From Thermoplasmata archaeon (lineage in GTDB: Archaea; Thermoplasmatota; Thermoplasmata; Lutacidiplasmatales; UBA184): a DNA stretch of 17,014 bases. The DNA is taken from NCBI GenBank assembly GCA_030043405.1, contig JASHXS010000057.1:1-17014 (forward strand). Reading direction: 5' to 3'. The notes beneath the pieces are model-generated. The model ran no database searches and was not told where the DNA came from. It was given only the letters and a program-made list of their open reading frames with translations. Position numbers and translations under genes: made by a program. Below are positions 6,923-14,966 of the stretch, piece after piece; the first letter of the stretch is position 1; each line of letters begins with the position of its first letter.

Positions 6923-7981
6923 CTAGAACCGCCGGTCGGCCGCGCCGCGTGCCAGCTGCTCCAGCAACTGTCGGTAGGGCCCGGTCGGGAGCGGTTCCAG
7001 GCATCGGACCGCCCGGTCGGCCCAATCCGAGGCTTCCCGGGCCACGACCTGGGGCGCGTCCGTCATCTGGGTGAGGTCGCGCAGCCGGAGGAGGTGCTTG
7101 GCTCGCTTCCGCCGCAACTGGAAGAGGCGCTCGAACTCCGCCTGGTAGCGGGGCGCGAGCCGCGCATACGCCTCGATGGAGAGGAGGGTCGGATTCCCTT
7201 CGCGCAGGTCCCCGTAGAGCGGCTTCCCGAGCAGGTCCGGGTCGCCGTAGAGGTCGAGGAGGTCGTCGCGGATCTGGAAGGCCATGCCGAGGGCGCGCCC
7301 GTATCCCTGGAGCGCGTCGACGTGGGCCGGCGGGGCGTTCGCGATCTCCGCGACCGACGTGAGCGCCGCCGCGATGATCGCCGCGGTCTTCCGCTCGATG
7401 ACGCGGAAGTAATGGGACCGTCCGCTCGAGAGGTCGAACCGAGAAGCTTCCTGGAGCACCTCGCCCTCGACCAGGTCGGCGCACGACTCGCCGCACCGCA
7501 TGATGATGGCCCGCGGATACTCGGCCGCGAGTTCGAAGGCCCGCACGAACAGGTAATCTCCGGAGACGATCGCGAGGGGGATCCCGAACGCCCGGGGCAT
7601 CGAAGGGCGACCGCGGCGGGTCTCCGCGTGGTCGATGACGTCGTCGTGCACCAGCGTCGCGGTGTGGATGAGCTGGAACGCCGCGGCGAGCGACTGGATC
7701 GGCTGGGTCGAGGTCGCCCCGAGCGCGCGATGGGCCGAGGCCATGAGGAGGGGCCGGACCCGTTTGCCGCCGGTGGAGCAGGCGTACCGCGCCGCTTCGG
7801 TGAGCTGTGCGTACGTCGAGCCCAGGACCTCCGCGACGCGCCAGTCGATGTCCGCCAGGTCGCGTACCAACACCGGCGCGACCTCCGCCAGGGGGCCGAC
7901 CAGCCGGTCGCCAAAGGTCTGGACCACGAGGGTCTCGAGGGACGGGTCGCTCGCTTCCGAGACCTGCGGGGGTACGGTCAC
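6923..7981 (-). CDS. trans-Polyprenyl diphosphate synthase (long-chain type motif; GGPP synthase possible)
   Basis: This enzyme adds isopentenyl diphosphate units to an allylic primer to make a linear isoprenoid chain. The 352 residues carry GGKRVRPLL (71-79), the first aspartate-rich motif D113-D-V-I-D117 with TRRGRPS after it, and the second, D239-D-L-L-D243, followed by GDPDLLGKPLYGDLREGNPT. The segment before the first motif reads QLIHTATLVHDD, with Ala at -5 and Thr at -4. By family rules a small residue there allows long products, and IHTATL resembles octaprenyl and heptaprenyl synthases more than archaeal C15/C20 enzymes. The GTG start overlaps the reductase stop as GTGA, with GGGGAGG 5 nt upstream. 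The product may therefore be a quinone tail or a C20+ lipid precursor; length is not certain from sequence. Confidence 0.92.
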   Translation of the reverse strand: MTVPPQVSEASDPSLETLVVQTFGDRLVGPLAEVAPVLVRDLADIDWRVAEVLGSTYAQLTEAARYACSTGGKRVRPLLMASAHRALGATSTQPIQSLAAAFQLIHTATLVHDDVIDHAETRRGRPSMPRAFGIPLAIVSGDYLFVRAFELAAEYPRAIIMRCGESCADLVEGEVLQEASRFDLSSGRSHYFRVIERKTAAIIAAALTSVAEIANAPPAHVDALQGYGRALGMAFQIRDDLLDLYGDPDLLGKPLYGDLREGNPTLLSIEAYARLAPRYQAEFERLFQLRRKRAKHLLRLRDLTQMTDAPQVVAREASDWADRAVRCLEPLPTGPYRQLLEQLARGAADRRF

Positions 7982-9078
7982 GAGTTCCTCCCCACGCGCG
8001 CCGGCCACCGGAGCCGCATCATCGAGTCGAGACCCCGGCTCCCGATATAGCGCATTCCCAGGGCGAGGAGGGGATCGTAGGCGGCATACCGCTCGCCCCA
8101 CGCCAGGATCCGCGCGGCCCGCTCGAGCGGCTCGTACAGCGACGCCTTCCAATTTGTATCGTACGCGGCGAGCGGGACGTCCCGTCGCACGTGCTCGGCG
8201 GCCGACTGGCCGGCCAGCCAGCCGCTCATCATGGCGGTGGGGATCCCGCCGCCATTGGTCGCCATCACGAGGTTGGCCGCGTCCCCGCAGAGCAGGGAGG
8301 TCCCGTGGACGAGGGTAGAGGGCGGGGGACCGATGGGCACCCACCAGCGGGTCGGGTCGTGCGCCCGACCGAAGCCGCGATGGGCCAGGAACCGGTCCAG
8401 GAGGCCGGCGAGCGTGGCGCCCGGCGGTAACTGCGCCACCCCGAGCCCGACGTTCAGGTCGTCGGCGCGCGGGAAGGCCCACGCGTATCCGCCGGGGGCG
8501 TCGCGTCCGAAGTAGAGGTCGATCTCGTCCTCGAGCGGCTGGTCGACGCTCGCCGTGATCATCCGGAACAGGGTGCGGGAGGGAGCGACCCCCGCCGCGC
8601 GGGCGACCGTGGAGAGCGGGCCATCGGCGCCGATGACGACTTTCGCCTGGACCCGCGCCCCGCCGACCAGTTGCACCTCCCCGTCGCCCACGCCCGTGAC
8701 GCCGACCGGGAAGCGGAGTTCGGCACCGGCCCCTTCGGCCCGGTAGGCGAGTGCCTTGTCGAAGGCGCGCCGCGACACGGTCGCGCCGGCCAGGGGGAAG
8801 CGGAATCGGTGCCCGTAGGGCGAGACGCACGCCATCCAGCGGGTCTCGCGCAAGACGGTCGAAGGGGGGATCTCGAACGCGCGGGCGATCAGCTCGGGGG
8901 TGTCAAAGAGGTCCCGCAATTCGGCGGGAGACGGAACGAACTCTCCACACTGTACGGGGTGGCCGAGTTCGGGCCGATGGTCGACCAGGAGGGTACGCGC
9001 TCCGCCCTCCGCGGCGGCCCGGGCCGCCAGCGACCCCGCCGGACCGGCCCCGACCACGACGACGTCGAAGCGCTCCAT
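7978..9078 (-). CDS. Geranylgeranyl reductase family FAD-dependent oxidoreductase
   Basis: This flavoprotein family saturates isoprenoid double bonds in archaeal phospholipids, menaquinone tails or chlorophyll side chains. The 366 residues begin MERFDVVVVGAGPAGSLA, a dinucleotide-binding fold with G10, G12 and G15. They continue with PVQCGEFV (C44, a conserved family cysteine), VVIGADGPLSTVAR, the reductase signature P195-G-G-Y-A-W-A-F-P203, and LLCGDAANLVMATNGGGIPTAM for FAD binding (261-282). The ATG at 9078 starts 4 nt after the nuoN stop, and the gene overlaps the next one by 4 nt, so it is an integral part of the complex I operon. That context favours a quinone-tail substrate (MenJ-like), while archaeal digeranylgeranylglycerophospholipid reductase remains possible. 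The family call is firm and the substrate is not. Confidence 0.92.
   Translation of the reverse strand: MERFDVVVVGAGPAGSLAARAAAEGGARTLLVDHRPELGHPVQCGEFVPSPAELRDLFDTPELIARAFEIPPSTVLRETRWMACVSPYGHRFRFPLAGATVSRRAFDKALAYRAEGAGAELRFPVGVTGVGDGEVQLVGGARVQAKVVIGADGPLSTVARAAGVAPSRTLFRMITASVDQPLEDEIDLYFGRDAPGGYAWAFPRADDLNVGLGVAQLPPGATLAGLLDRFLAHRGFGRAHDPTRWWVPIGPPPSTLVHGTSLLCGDAANLVMATNGGGIPTAMMSGWLAGQSAAEHVRRDVPLAAYDTNWKASLYEPLERAARILAWGERYAAYDPLLALGMRYIGSRGLDSMMRLRWPARVGRNS
7987..7993 (-). promoter_or_regulatory. Shine-Dalgarno of the polyprenyl synthase inside the reductase gene
   Basis: The minus strand reads GGGGAGG, then 5 nt, then the GTG at 7981 in a GTGA overlap with the reductase TGA. It fixes the start and implies stop-start coupling. 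Confidence 0.65.
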
Positions 9079-9082
9079 CGGC

Positions 9083-10675
9083 TCATACTCCGGCCGAAAC
9101 GAAGTGCTGGGCGGCCATCTGGATCGCCCCGACGACCGGTTGGGGGTAGAGGCCGACGCCCACGATGAGGACGGCTGCGAGCCCGATCGCCACGGCTCTC
9201 CCGTAGCCGAGGCCGCCGGCACCCAACGCGGGCGCCGACGCCGCGGCCGCCGTCCCCTCCGCCGTCTCGAGGGGACCCGGGCGGTCGAAGTACATGACCT
9301 TCAGGACCCGGGCGTAGTAGAACACGCTCAGGGCGCTGTTCAGGAGGCCGGCCACGGCGAGCCAGATGAACCACCCCTCGGCCTGGACCGCCGCCGAGAA
9401 CAGGATGAACTTCGAGACGAATCCGACGGTGAGTGGCACCCCGGCGAGGGAGAGTAGCATGAGCGCGAAGGCGGCCCCGGTGAGCGGCCGACGCACCCCG
9501 AACCCCTTCCAATCGTCGATGAGCGGTCCGATGCCGAGGGCGCCGACCCCGGCCACCACCAGGAACGCGCCGCCTTTCATCAGTACGTGGGCGAAGATCT
9601 GCAGGGTGGCGCCCGTGAGCGCCGGTGCGGTGCCGATGGTGATGCCGATCAGCATGTACCCGGCCTGACTGATCGAGGAGTAGGCGAGCATCCGCTTCAT
9701 CTCCTTCTGGAGAAGAGCCAGGACGTTGCCGACGGTCATCGTCACCACGGCGAGCACCCCGAGGGTGATCGACAGCGTCGGGCCGAGGTCGACCGCGCCG
9801 CCCCCGAACGGCGATTGACCGGCCGCCGCGGTGTTCACGAGAAGGACCGGGCCCAGGAAGACCAGGAAGAAGGCGAACAGGCCGATCTTCTTGGTACCGC
9901 CGGCGAGGAAGGCGCTCACGTCGCTCGGCGCGCCGTCGTAGACGTCGACCGCCCACGCGTGGAACGGCACGAGGGTGACCTTGAACGCGAGCCCCGCGAC
10001 CAGGAACCCGTACCCGAGCAGCACGAGGACGGGGAATCCGACGGTGGAGGCGTCCGCCTGGATCAGGAAGAGGTTCGTCGTGCCGTACGCCCCGAACAGC
10101 AGGGAGGCCCCGTAGAACGAGAGGACCGTGGAGAGGGCGCCGATGATGAAGAACTTCATCGCCGCCTCCATCGACCGGGTCTCCCGCCGCCGGTATCCGA
10201 CCAGCAGGTACGAGGGGATGCTCACGACCTCGATCGCCAGCAGGAGGAAGATCAGGTCGGACGCGACGGCGACGAGGAGCATCCCGAGCGTGGCGAGCAG
10301 GAGGAGGCCGTAGAAGATCGGGGCTCCCGGCTCGTCCGAGGGGCGGCTCGCGGAGGCGAGGGTCACGAGCAGGGCGGAGAGCAGGAAGATCGCCTGGAAG
10401 ACGAGCCCGAGCGACGTGAAGTGGTAGAGCGGGGCCGAACCGAACGCCGGAAGGGTGTCGATCTGGCCCGGGGAGAGGGTCGCCAGCACCGAGAGGGGTC
10501 CGAATCCGAGGTCCCCCAGCACCGAGAGGAGGGCCAGGACGACCGCGGTCACCGCCACGGTGCTGAGCCACTCGTTCCGCCGGAGGCCGAGGACGTCCAA
10601 GAGGAAGATCAGGAGCGTCCCGCCCAGCAGCAGGATCTCCGGTACGAAGGGGCCGACGAAGGAGGTGAAATCCAT
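9083..10675 (-). CDS. nuoN: NADH-quinone oxidoreductase-type complex I, subunit N
   Basis: This is an antiporter-like proton-pumping subunit of the membrane arm. It has 530 residues with about 14 hydrophobic helices. Key family residues are present: a glutamate in LLLAIEVVSIPSYLLVGYR (E149), the lysine of GLAFKVTLVPFHAW (K232), lysines in GGTKKIGLFAF (K262/K263), and YSSISQAGYMLIG. The V-P-F-H-A-W-A-V-D-V-Y-x-G-A-P block is typical of NuoN rather than NuoL or NuoM. The linker just before the last helix is Ala/Gly-rich (about 480-500). The ATG at 10675 follows the nuoM stop by 4 nt. It is followed directly by the reductase gene, so this is the last complex I subunit of the operon but not the last gene. 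Confidence 0.97.
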   Translation of the reverse strand: MDFTSFVGPFVPEILLLGGTLLIFLLDVLGLRRNEWLSTVAVTAVVLALLSVLGDLGFGPLSVLATLSPGQIDTLPAFGSAPLYHFTSLGLVFQAIFLLSALLVTLASASRPSDEPGAPIFYGLLLLATLGMLLVAVASDLIFLLLAIEVVSIPSYLLVGYRRRETRSMEAAMKFFIIGALSTVLSFYGASLLFGAYGTTNLFLIQADASTVGFPVLVLLGYGFLVAGLAFKVTLVPFHAWAVDVYDGAPSDVSAFLAGGTKKIGLFAFFLVFLGPVLLVNTAAAGQSPFGGGAVDLGPTLSITLGVLAVVTMTVGNVLALLQKEMKRMLAYSSISQAGYMLIGITIGTAPALTGATLQIFAHVLMKGGAFLVVAGVGALGIGPLIDDWKGFGVRRPLTGAAFALMLLSLAGVPLTVGFVSKFILFSAAVQAEGWFIWLAVAGLLNSALSVFYYARVLKVMYFDRPGPLETAEGTAAAASAPALGAGGLGYGRAVAIGLAAVLIVGVGLYPQPVVGAIQMAAQHFVSAGV

Positions 10676-10679
10676 GGTC

Positions 10680-12152
10680 TCACAACCCCGCGAAGCCGCG
10701 GATCGGCGAGTTCGTGATCAGGTTCACGAGCAGGAACGGCAGCACGCCGAAGAGGATCGCGGCGCCGGCCAGAATGCCCATCCCCGCGGTCTCGTACCAC
10801 GGTAGGTCGTGCGCGGTGGGGGGCACGCCCTTCGGGGGACCGAAGAGCATCCGCTGCATCATCCAGATGTAGAACGCCGCGGTGACGACCAGGATCCCCA
10901 GCGGGATCAGCACCCAGTACGCGAGGCCATCCCAGGTGGCGAGCAGTGCCGTGAACTCCGCCGGGAAGCTGATGAGCCACGGCAGGCCCAGCGAGGCGAG
11001 CGACCCGACCATGACCATGGTCGAGAGCGTCGGGGTGGTCGGCGTGATCCCTCCGATCGACGCGATGTCGCGGGTGCCGTACGTGTGGTGGACGCTCCCG
11101 GCGGTCATGAACAGGAGCGCGCTCACGACCCCGTGGGCGAACATCAGCAGCACGGCGGCCAACAGGCCGAGCGAGGAACCGAGGGCGATCGCGAGGAGCA
11201 CGATGCCCATGTGGTTGATCGAGGAGAACGCCACGAGGCGTTTCAGGTCCCGTTGCGCCAGCGAGACGATGGAGCCCCAAGCGATCGACGCGAAGGCGAT
11301 CACGAAGAGGATGGGCTGGACCTCGTGGAAGCCGAGCGGGAGCACGAAGACCGCCCAGCGGATGAGTCCGTAGCCGCCGAGCTTCAGGAGGAGGCCGGCC
11401 AGGAGCACCGAACCTCCCGTCGGGGCCTCGACGTGGGCGTCCGGTAACCAGGTGTGGAACGGCACGACCGGGAACTTGACGCCGAATCCGAAGAACAGCG
11501 AGAGGAACAGGAACGCCTGCGTGGCGACCCCCAGCGTCGGAGCCGCCGCGAAGACGCTCGAATAGTCGAAGCTGGTCGCCCCCGAATAGAAGACGAGGGC
11601 CAGCAGGCCCACCAGCATGACGATGGAGGCGACGTGGGTGTAGACGAAGAATTTGATCGCGGCGTATCGGCGTCGGGGACCGCCCCAGTAGCCGATGATG
11701 AAGAACATGGGGACCAGGACGGCCTCCCAGAAGAGGAAGAACAGTAGGACGTCCAGCGCGACGAACACCCCGACGCACCCGAGGCACGTGAGGAGGAGCA
11801 GCCCGAACCAGGCCGCCGGCTTCTTCTGCTCCTCCCACGAGTACACGACCGTCGCGATCTGGAGGATCGCGGTCAGGAAGATCAGGACGAGCGAGATCCC
11901 GTCGATACCGACCGTGTAGTTGACCTGCAGCCAGCCGAGGTGGATCCACGCGTACGACTCGCTGTCCGCGAACTGCGGGACTCCCCCCGCGAGGCCCGGC
12001 CAGCCGGGGAAGTACATCAGCAGGTAACCGACCTCGGCGAGGAACGCGAACGAGACGAGCAGCGCGGTCCATCGGGCGTATTTCCCGGACAGGAACGTCA
12101 GGACGGTCCCGACGAGGAGGGTCGCCAGCAGCGTGGAGAGGACCGGGAACAT
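10680..12152 (-). CDS. nuoM: Complex I membrane subunit M
   Basis: This is the second antiporter-like subunit, with 490 residues and about 14 helices. Signature residues match E. coli NuoM with a constant offset of about eight. E143 in LFFLFWEAVLVPMFF corresponds to E144. K226 in FGVKFPVVPFHTWLPDAH corresponds to K234, and K257 in LLLKLGGYG corresponds to K265. The HTWLPDAHVEAPT block and FSSINHMGIVLLAIA are typical of proton-pumping Mrp-like subunits. The C-terminus is short and polar. The ATG at 12152 lies 1 nt after the TAG of nuoL, and the stop is 4 nt before nuoN, showing tight operon packing. No functional residue appears to be missing. Confidence 0.97.
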   Translation of the reverse strand: MFPVLSTLLATLLVGTVLTFLSGKYARWTALLVSFAFLAEVGYLLMYFPGWPGLAGGVPQFADSESYAWIHLGWLQVNYTVGIDGISLVLIFLTAILQIATVVYSWEEQKKPAAWFGLLLLTCLGCVGVFVALDVLLFFLFWEAVLVPMFFIIGYWGGPRRRYAAIKFFVYTHVASIVMLVGLLALVFYSGATSFDYSSVFAAAPTLGVATQAFLFLSLFFGFGVKFPVVPFHTWLPDAHVEAPTGGSVLLAGLLLKLGGYGLIRWAVFVLPLGFHEVQPILFVIAFASIAWGSIVSLAQRDLKRLVAFSSINHMGIVLLAIALGSSLGLLAAVLLMFAHGVVSALLFMTAGSVHHTYGTRDIASIGGITPTTPTLSTMVMVGSLASLGLPWLISFPAEFTALLATWDGLAYWVLIPLGILVVTAAFYIWMMQRMLFGPPKGVPPTAHDLPWYETAGMGILAGAAILFGVLPFLLVNLITNSPIRGFAGL

Positions 12153-12153
12153 C

Positions 12154-14082
12154 CTAGGTCCCTCCGAAGTGGGCGAGCAGGTACGGCGCGACGAGCAGCA
12201 GGAGGGCGAAGACGCCGACCAGCCCGGCGATCACGTAGGCTGCGTAATCGGAGACGACCCCGGATTGCATCGCCCGGAGGCGGTCGGAGAGCGAGCCGAA
12301 GATCCGCTCGAAGCCGTGAACGGTCCCGTCGATGACATAGCGGTCGACGAAGTCTGCGCCCCGGGAGATCCCGTAGACGGCCCGGAGCCCGATCCAGTCG
12401 TAGGCGACCTTCATGTAATACCGGTTCAGGAGGAGTCGCCGGACCGACTGCCACGGGCTGTCCGCCGGCAGCACGTAGACTCGGCCGTTCCCCCACAGCT
12501 GGTAGGCGAGGCCGATCCCCGCCAGACCGAGCCCGACGCTCACTCCCGACAGGAGCAGGTCGGTCGAGCCATACACCGGCGGGATCCCGGCCACCCCGTC
12601 CCCGTGGAGCAGGAGCCCCTGGAAGTTGGGGAGGAAGATGAACAGCCCGGCGATGAGGGCCATTCCCGAGAGGATCACGAGGGGGACCTGCATCACCCAG
12701 GGACCCTCGTGCGCGTGGGGCAGCGACGGGTCCCGGGGGTGGTCGCCGGAGAACGCGAGGAACCACGCCCGGAAGATGTAGTAGGCGGTCAGGAACACCG
12801 CCGCGAAGGCGAGGAGGAAGAAGGGCCAGTACAGCGGGTGGCTCCCGAGCTGCGAGTACACTGCCGAGAGGATGTCATCCTTCGACCAGAAACCGGCGAA
12901 CGGAGGGATGCCGGCGAGGGCCAGCCCCCCGATCGCGAACGCGGCCGCGGTGACCCGCATCGGCTTGCGGAGCCCGCCCATCTTGAACAGGTCCTGCGTC
13001 CCGACGGCGTGGATCACCGAGCCGGCGGCCAGGAACAGGAGGGCTTTGAAGAACGCATGGGTGAACAGATGGAAGAGACCGACCATGGCAAAGCCGGCTC
13101 CGACGGCCATGACCATGTACCCGAGCTGGCTGATCGTGGAGTAGGCGATCACCCGTTTGATATCCGGATGGACGACCGCCATCGTGGCGGCGAAGAAGGC
13201 CGTGAACCCCCCGATGGCGACGATCGCCAGCTGATCGGTGGACGTGAACCCGATGAAGACGCTCGTGACGGCGAGCAGGTAGACGCCCGCCGCCACCATC
13301 GTCGCGGCATGGATGAGGGCGGACACCGTCGTCGGACCCTCCATCGCGTCCGGCAACCAGACGTGGAGCGGGAACTGGGCGCTCTTGCCGGCCGCCCCGC
13401 CCAGGATCAATAGACCGGCGATCGTGAGGAGCGTCGAGCTCCCGATCGCCCCGGCGGGGAGGAACGGCGTGGTCCCGTTCGTGAAGACGAAACCGTTGGC
13501 GGCCCAGCCCCCGTTCGGGCCGGTGGTCGCGTAGTGGAAGAAATAGATGAAGATCCCAAGCAGGAACAGCACGTCGCCCACCCGGGTGACGAGGAAGGCC
13601 TCCTTCGCCGCACTGGCGGCGCTCGGCTTCTCGTAGTAGAACCCGATGAGGAAGTACGAACAAACTCCCACCAGCTCCCAGAAGAGGAAGAACTCCAGGA
13701 GATTGTTCGACAGGACCAGCCCCGTCATCGCGGCCAGGAAGAGCGAGAGCTCCGCGTAGTAGCGCGGGAGTCCCCGGTCGTGGTGCATGTACCCGATCGA
13801 GTACAGCATGACCAGGAAACCGACGACCGTGACGACGAGGAGCATCAGCGCCGAGAGCGGGTCCACGAGGGTGCCCGCGACGAGGGAGAGCCCGTTGGGG
13901 AACGGACCGGGGGAGGCCGCGAGGTGGAGCCAGGTGTACTGAGCGTTGACGTAGGCGCCCGGATTCAGCATCTCCCCGATGGCGATCGTGACCCCCAGCG
14001 CCATCGCGGCGCCTGCGAAGCCGACCGCCAGCCACCCGCCCCACTCGAGCTTCTGGAGCCGGGTGCCGAACAGGCCGACCAA
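12154..14082 (-). CDS. nuoL: Complex I membrane subunit L (start codon uncertain; probably begins further upstream)
   Basis: This is the distal antiporter-like subunit, with its C-terminal lateral helix. The conserved blocks are LEFFLFWELVGVCSYFLIG (E136 from the listed start), VTRVGDVLFLLG, AQFPLHVWLPDAMEGPT, ALIHAATMVAAG, and AYSTISQLGYMVMAVG. The last ~130 residues supply the long amphipathic helix and final membrane segment. The coordinate given is the first canonical codon, a TTG at 14080-14082, but it cuts the first helix. Upstream in the same frame, 24 sense codons encode TTTAFTTLDDWAFLIPLF and SVIAFA, a good first helix for NuoL, with no ATG, GTG or TTG before the in-frame nuoK TAG at 14164-14166. 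Candidates are the ACG triplets at 14146-14154 or the CTG at 14113-14115. Confidence 0.93.
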   Translation of the reverse strand: MVGLFGTRLQKLEWGGWLAVGFAGAAMALGVTIAIGEMLNPGAYVNAQYTWLHLAASPGPFPNGLSLVAGTLVDPLSALMLLVVTVVGFLVMLYSIGYMHHDRGLPRYYAELSLFLAAMTGLVLSNNLLEFFLFWELVGVCSYFLIGFYYEKPSAASAAKEAFLVTRVGDVLFLLGIFIYFFHYATTGPNGGWAANGFVFTNGTTPFLPAGAIGSSTLLTIAGLLILGGAAGKSAQFPLHVWLPDAMEGPTTVSALIHAATMVAAGVYLLAVTSVFIGFTSTDQLAIVAIGGFTAFFAATMAVVHPDIKRVIAYSTISQLGYMVMAVGAGFAMVGLFHLFTHAFFKALLFLAAGSVIHAVGTQDLFKMGGLRKPMRVTAAAFAIGGLALAGIPPFAGFWSKDDILSAVYSQLGSHPLYWPFFLLAFAAVFLTAYYIFRAWFLAFSGDHPRDPSLPHAHEGPWVMQVPLVILSGMALIAGLFIFLPNFQGLLLHGDGVAGIPPVYGSTDLLLSGVSVGLGLAGIGLAYQLWGNGRVYVLPADSPWQSVRRLLLNRYYMKVAYDWIGLRAVYGISRGADFVDRYVIDGTVHGFERIFGSLSDRLRAMQSGVVSDYAAYVIAGLVGVFALLLLVAPYLLAHFGGT

Positions 14083-14163
14083 GGCGAAGGCGATGACCGA
14101 GAAGAGCGGGATCAGGAACGCCCAGTCGTCGAGGGTGGTGAACGCCGTCGTCGTCCGTCCCCC

Positions 14164-14481
14164 CTATTCCTTCAGCTCGTTGGCCTGGGCGACGTTGATC
14201 GACCCCTTCAGGCGATTCAGGCCCAGGACGATGGCGAGGCCCACCGCGACCTCGGTCGCGGCGAACCCGATCAGCACGACGGCGATCGCCTGGCCGGAGA
14301 GGCCCGTCCCGGACGTGGCGAACGCCGCGAAGTAGACGAAGTTCAGGATCGTCGCGTTCATCGCGATCTCGACGGCGATCAGGATGAGGATGAAGTTGCG
14401 CCGGGTCAGCAGACCGAAGATGCCCACGGCGAGCAGGGCGCCCGAGAGCGCCAGGAACCAGGCGACGGGCAGCGCGGTCAC
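14164..14481 (-). CDS. nuoK: Complex I membrane subunit K
   Basis: This is a small membrane-arm subunit of 105 residues with three hydrophobic helices. Two conserved membrane glutamates needed for proton transfer are present: E38 in LIAVEIAMNA and E77 in GFAATEVAVGLA (E36 and E72 in E. coli). The TRRNFILIL loop and LNRLKGS near the end are typical. It starts at a GTG that overlaps the nuoJ TGA as GTGA (14478-14481). It ends in TAG, after which the same frame continues open into nuoL. Length is normal, so this is not a fragment of a fusion. Confidence 0.96.
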   Translation of the reverse strand: MTALPVAWFLALSGALLAVGIFGLLTRRNFILILIAVEIAMNATILNFVYFAAFATSGTGLSGQAIAVVLIGFAATEVAVGLAIVLGLNRLKGSINVAQANELKE

Positions 14482-14966
14482 TCGCGACCCTCCCGCACGA
14501 GGTAGATCGCGCCGGCCACGCCGCTCATCATGATCAGCCCGAGCAGCAGCAGCCAGGGGCCGTAGTTCCCGAACAGCGCTCCCGAGAGCGCGGTCGGGTC
14601 GTACGACTGGACCGTCAGGGTCCCCTGCGGGAACTCCCCGAGCGAAGCGACCAGGAAGATGAACGTCACCGCCGCGAGGGCGAGCGGCACCGGCCCGATC
14701 CCGGTCGCGGCGTCGCGGGAGAAGATCCGCTTCCTCGTTACCATGATGCCGAACAACAGGAGGACGGTGACGGCGCCGGCGTAGACGCCGAGCTGGAGCA
14801 CGCCGAGGAAGGGCGCATTGAGGAGGAAGTAGATGGCGGAGAGGTCGACAAAGAACACGGCGACCCAGAGGATGGTGTGGACCAGCTCGCGGACGAGGAG
14901 AGCGGCGACCGACGTCCCCACGGCCACCGCCGCGAGCGCGAGGAACGCGAGTTCCTCGAGGTTCAC
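14478..14966 (-). CDS. nuoJ: Complex I membrane subunit J
   Basis: This membrane-arm subunit has 162 residues and about five hydrophobic helices. The third helix contains LGVYAGAVTVLLLFGIMV, the region of the π-bulge that links quinone reduction to proton movement in solved complexes. The FLLNAPFLGVLQ segment before it is also typical. It is a single full-length gene, unlike the split J subunits of some Fpo-type complexes. The GTG start overlaps the nuoI TGA as GTGA at 14963-14966, and its own TGA overlaps the nuoK GTG in the same way, so three genes in a row are joined by stop-start overlaps. Confidence 0.96.
   Translation of the reverse strand: MNLEELAFLALAAVAVGTSVAALLVRELVHTILWVAVFFVDLSAIYFLLNAPFLGVLQLGVYAGAVTVLLLFGIMVTRKRIFSRDAATGIGPVPLALAAVTFIFLVASLGEFPQGTLTVQSYDPTALSGALFGNYGPWLLLLGLIMMSGVAGAIYLVREGRE

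Noticed and set aside
6417..7496. N-terminal extension of the nitrilase-family frame to about 629 residues
   Set aside because: The added part overlaps the polyprenyl synthase and membrane-protein genes in another frame and is low-complexity. The nitrilase fold begins right at the GTG at 6416.
8889..10571. A 560-codon minus-strand frame across nuoN and the reductase start
   Set aside because: It is out of frame with NuoN, is Arg/Pro/Gly-rich and hydrophilic, and shows no domain. NuoN in the adjacent frame has all expected residues.
14164..14166. nuoK-nuoL as one fused protein through TAG read-through (pyrrolysine)
   Set aside because: TAG also ends the methyltransferase, Lrp-domain, top6A, polyprenyl synthase and nuoL genes here, so it acts as an ordinary stop. 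NuoK has a normal length up to it.
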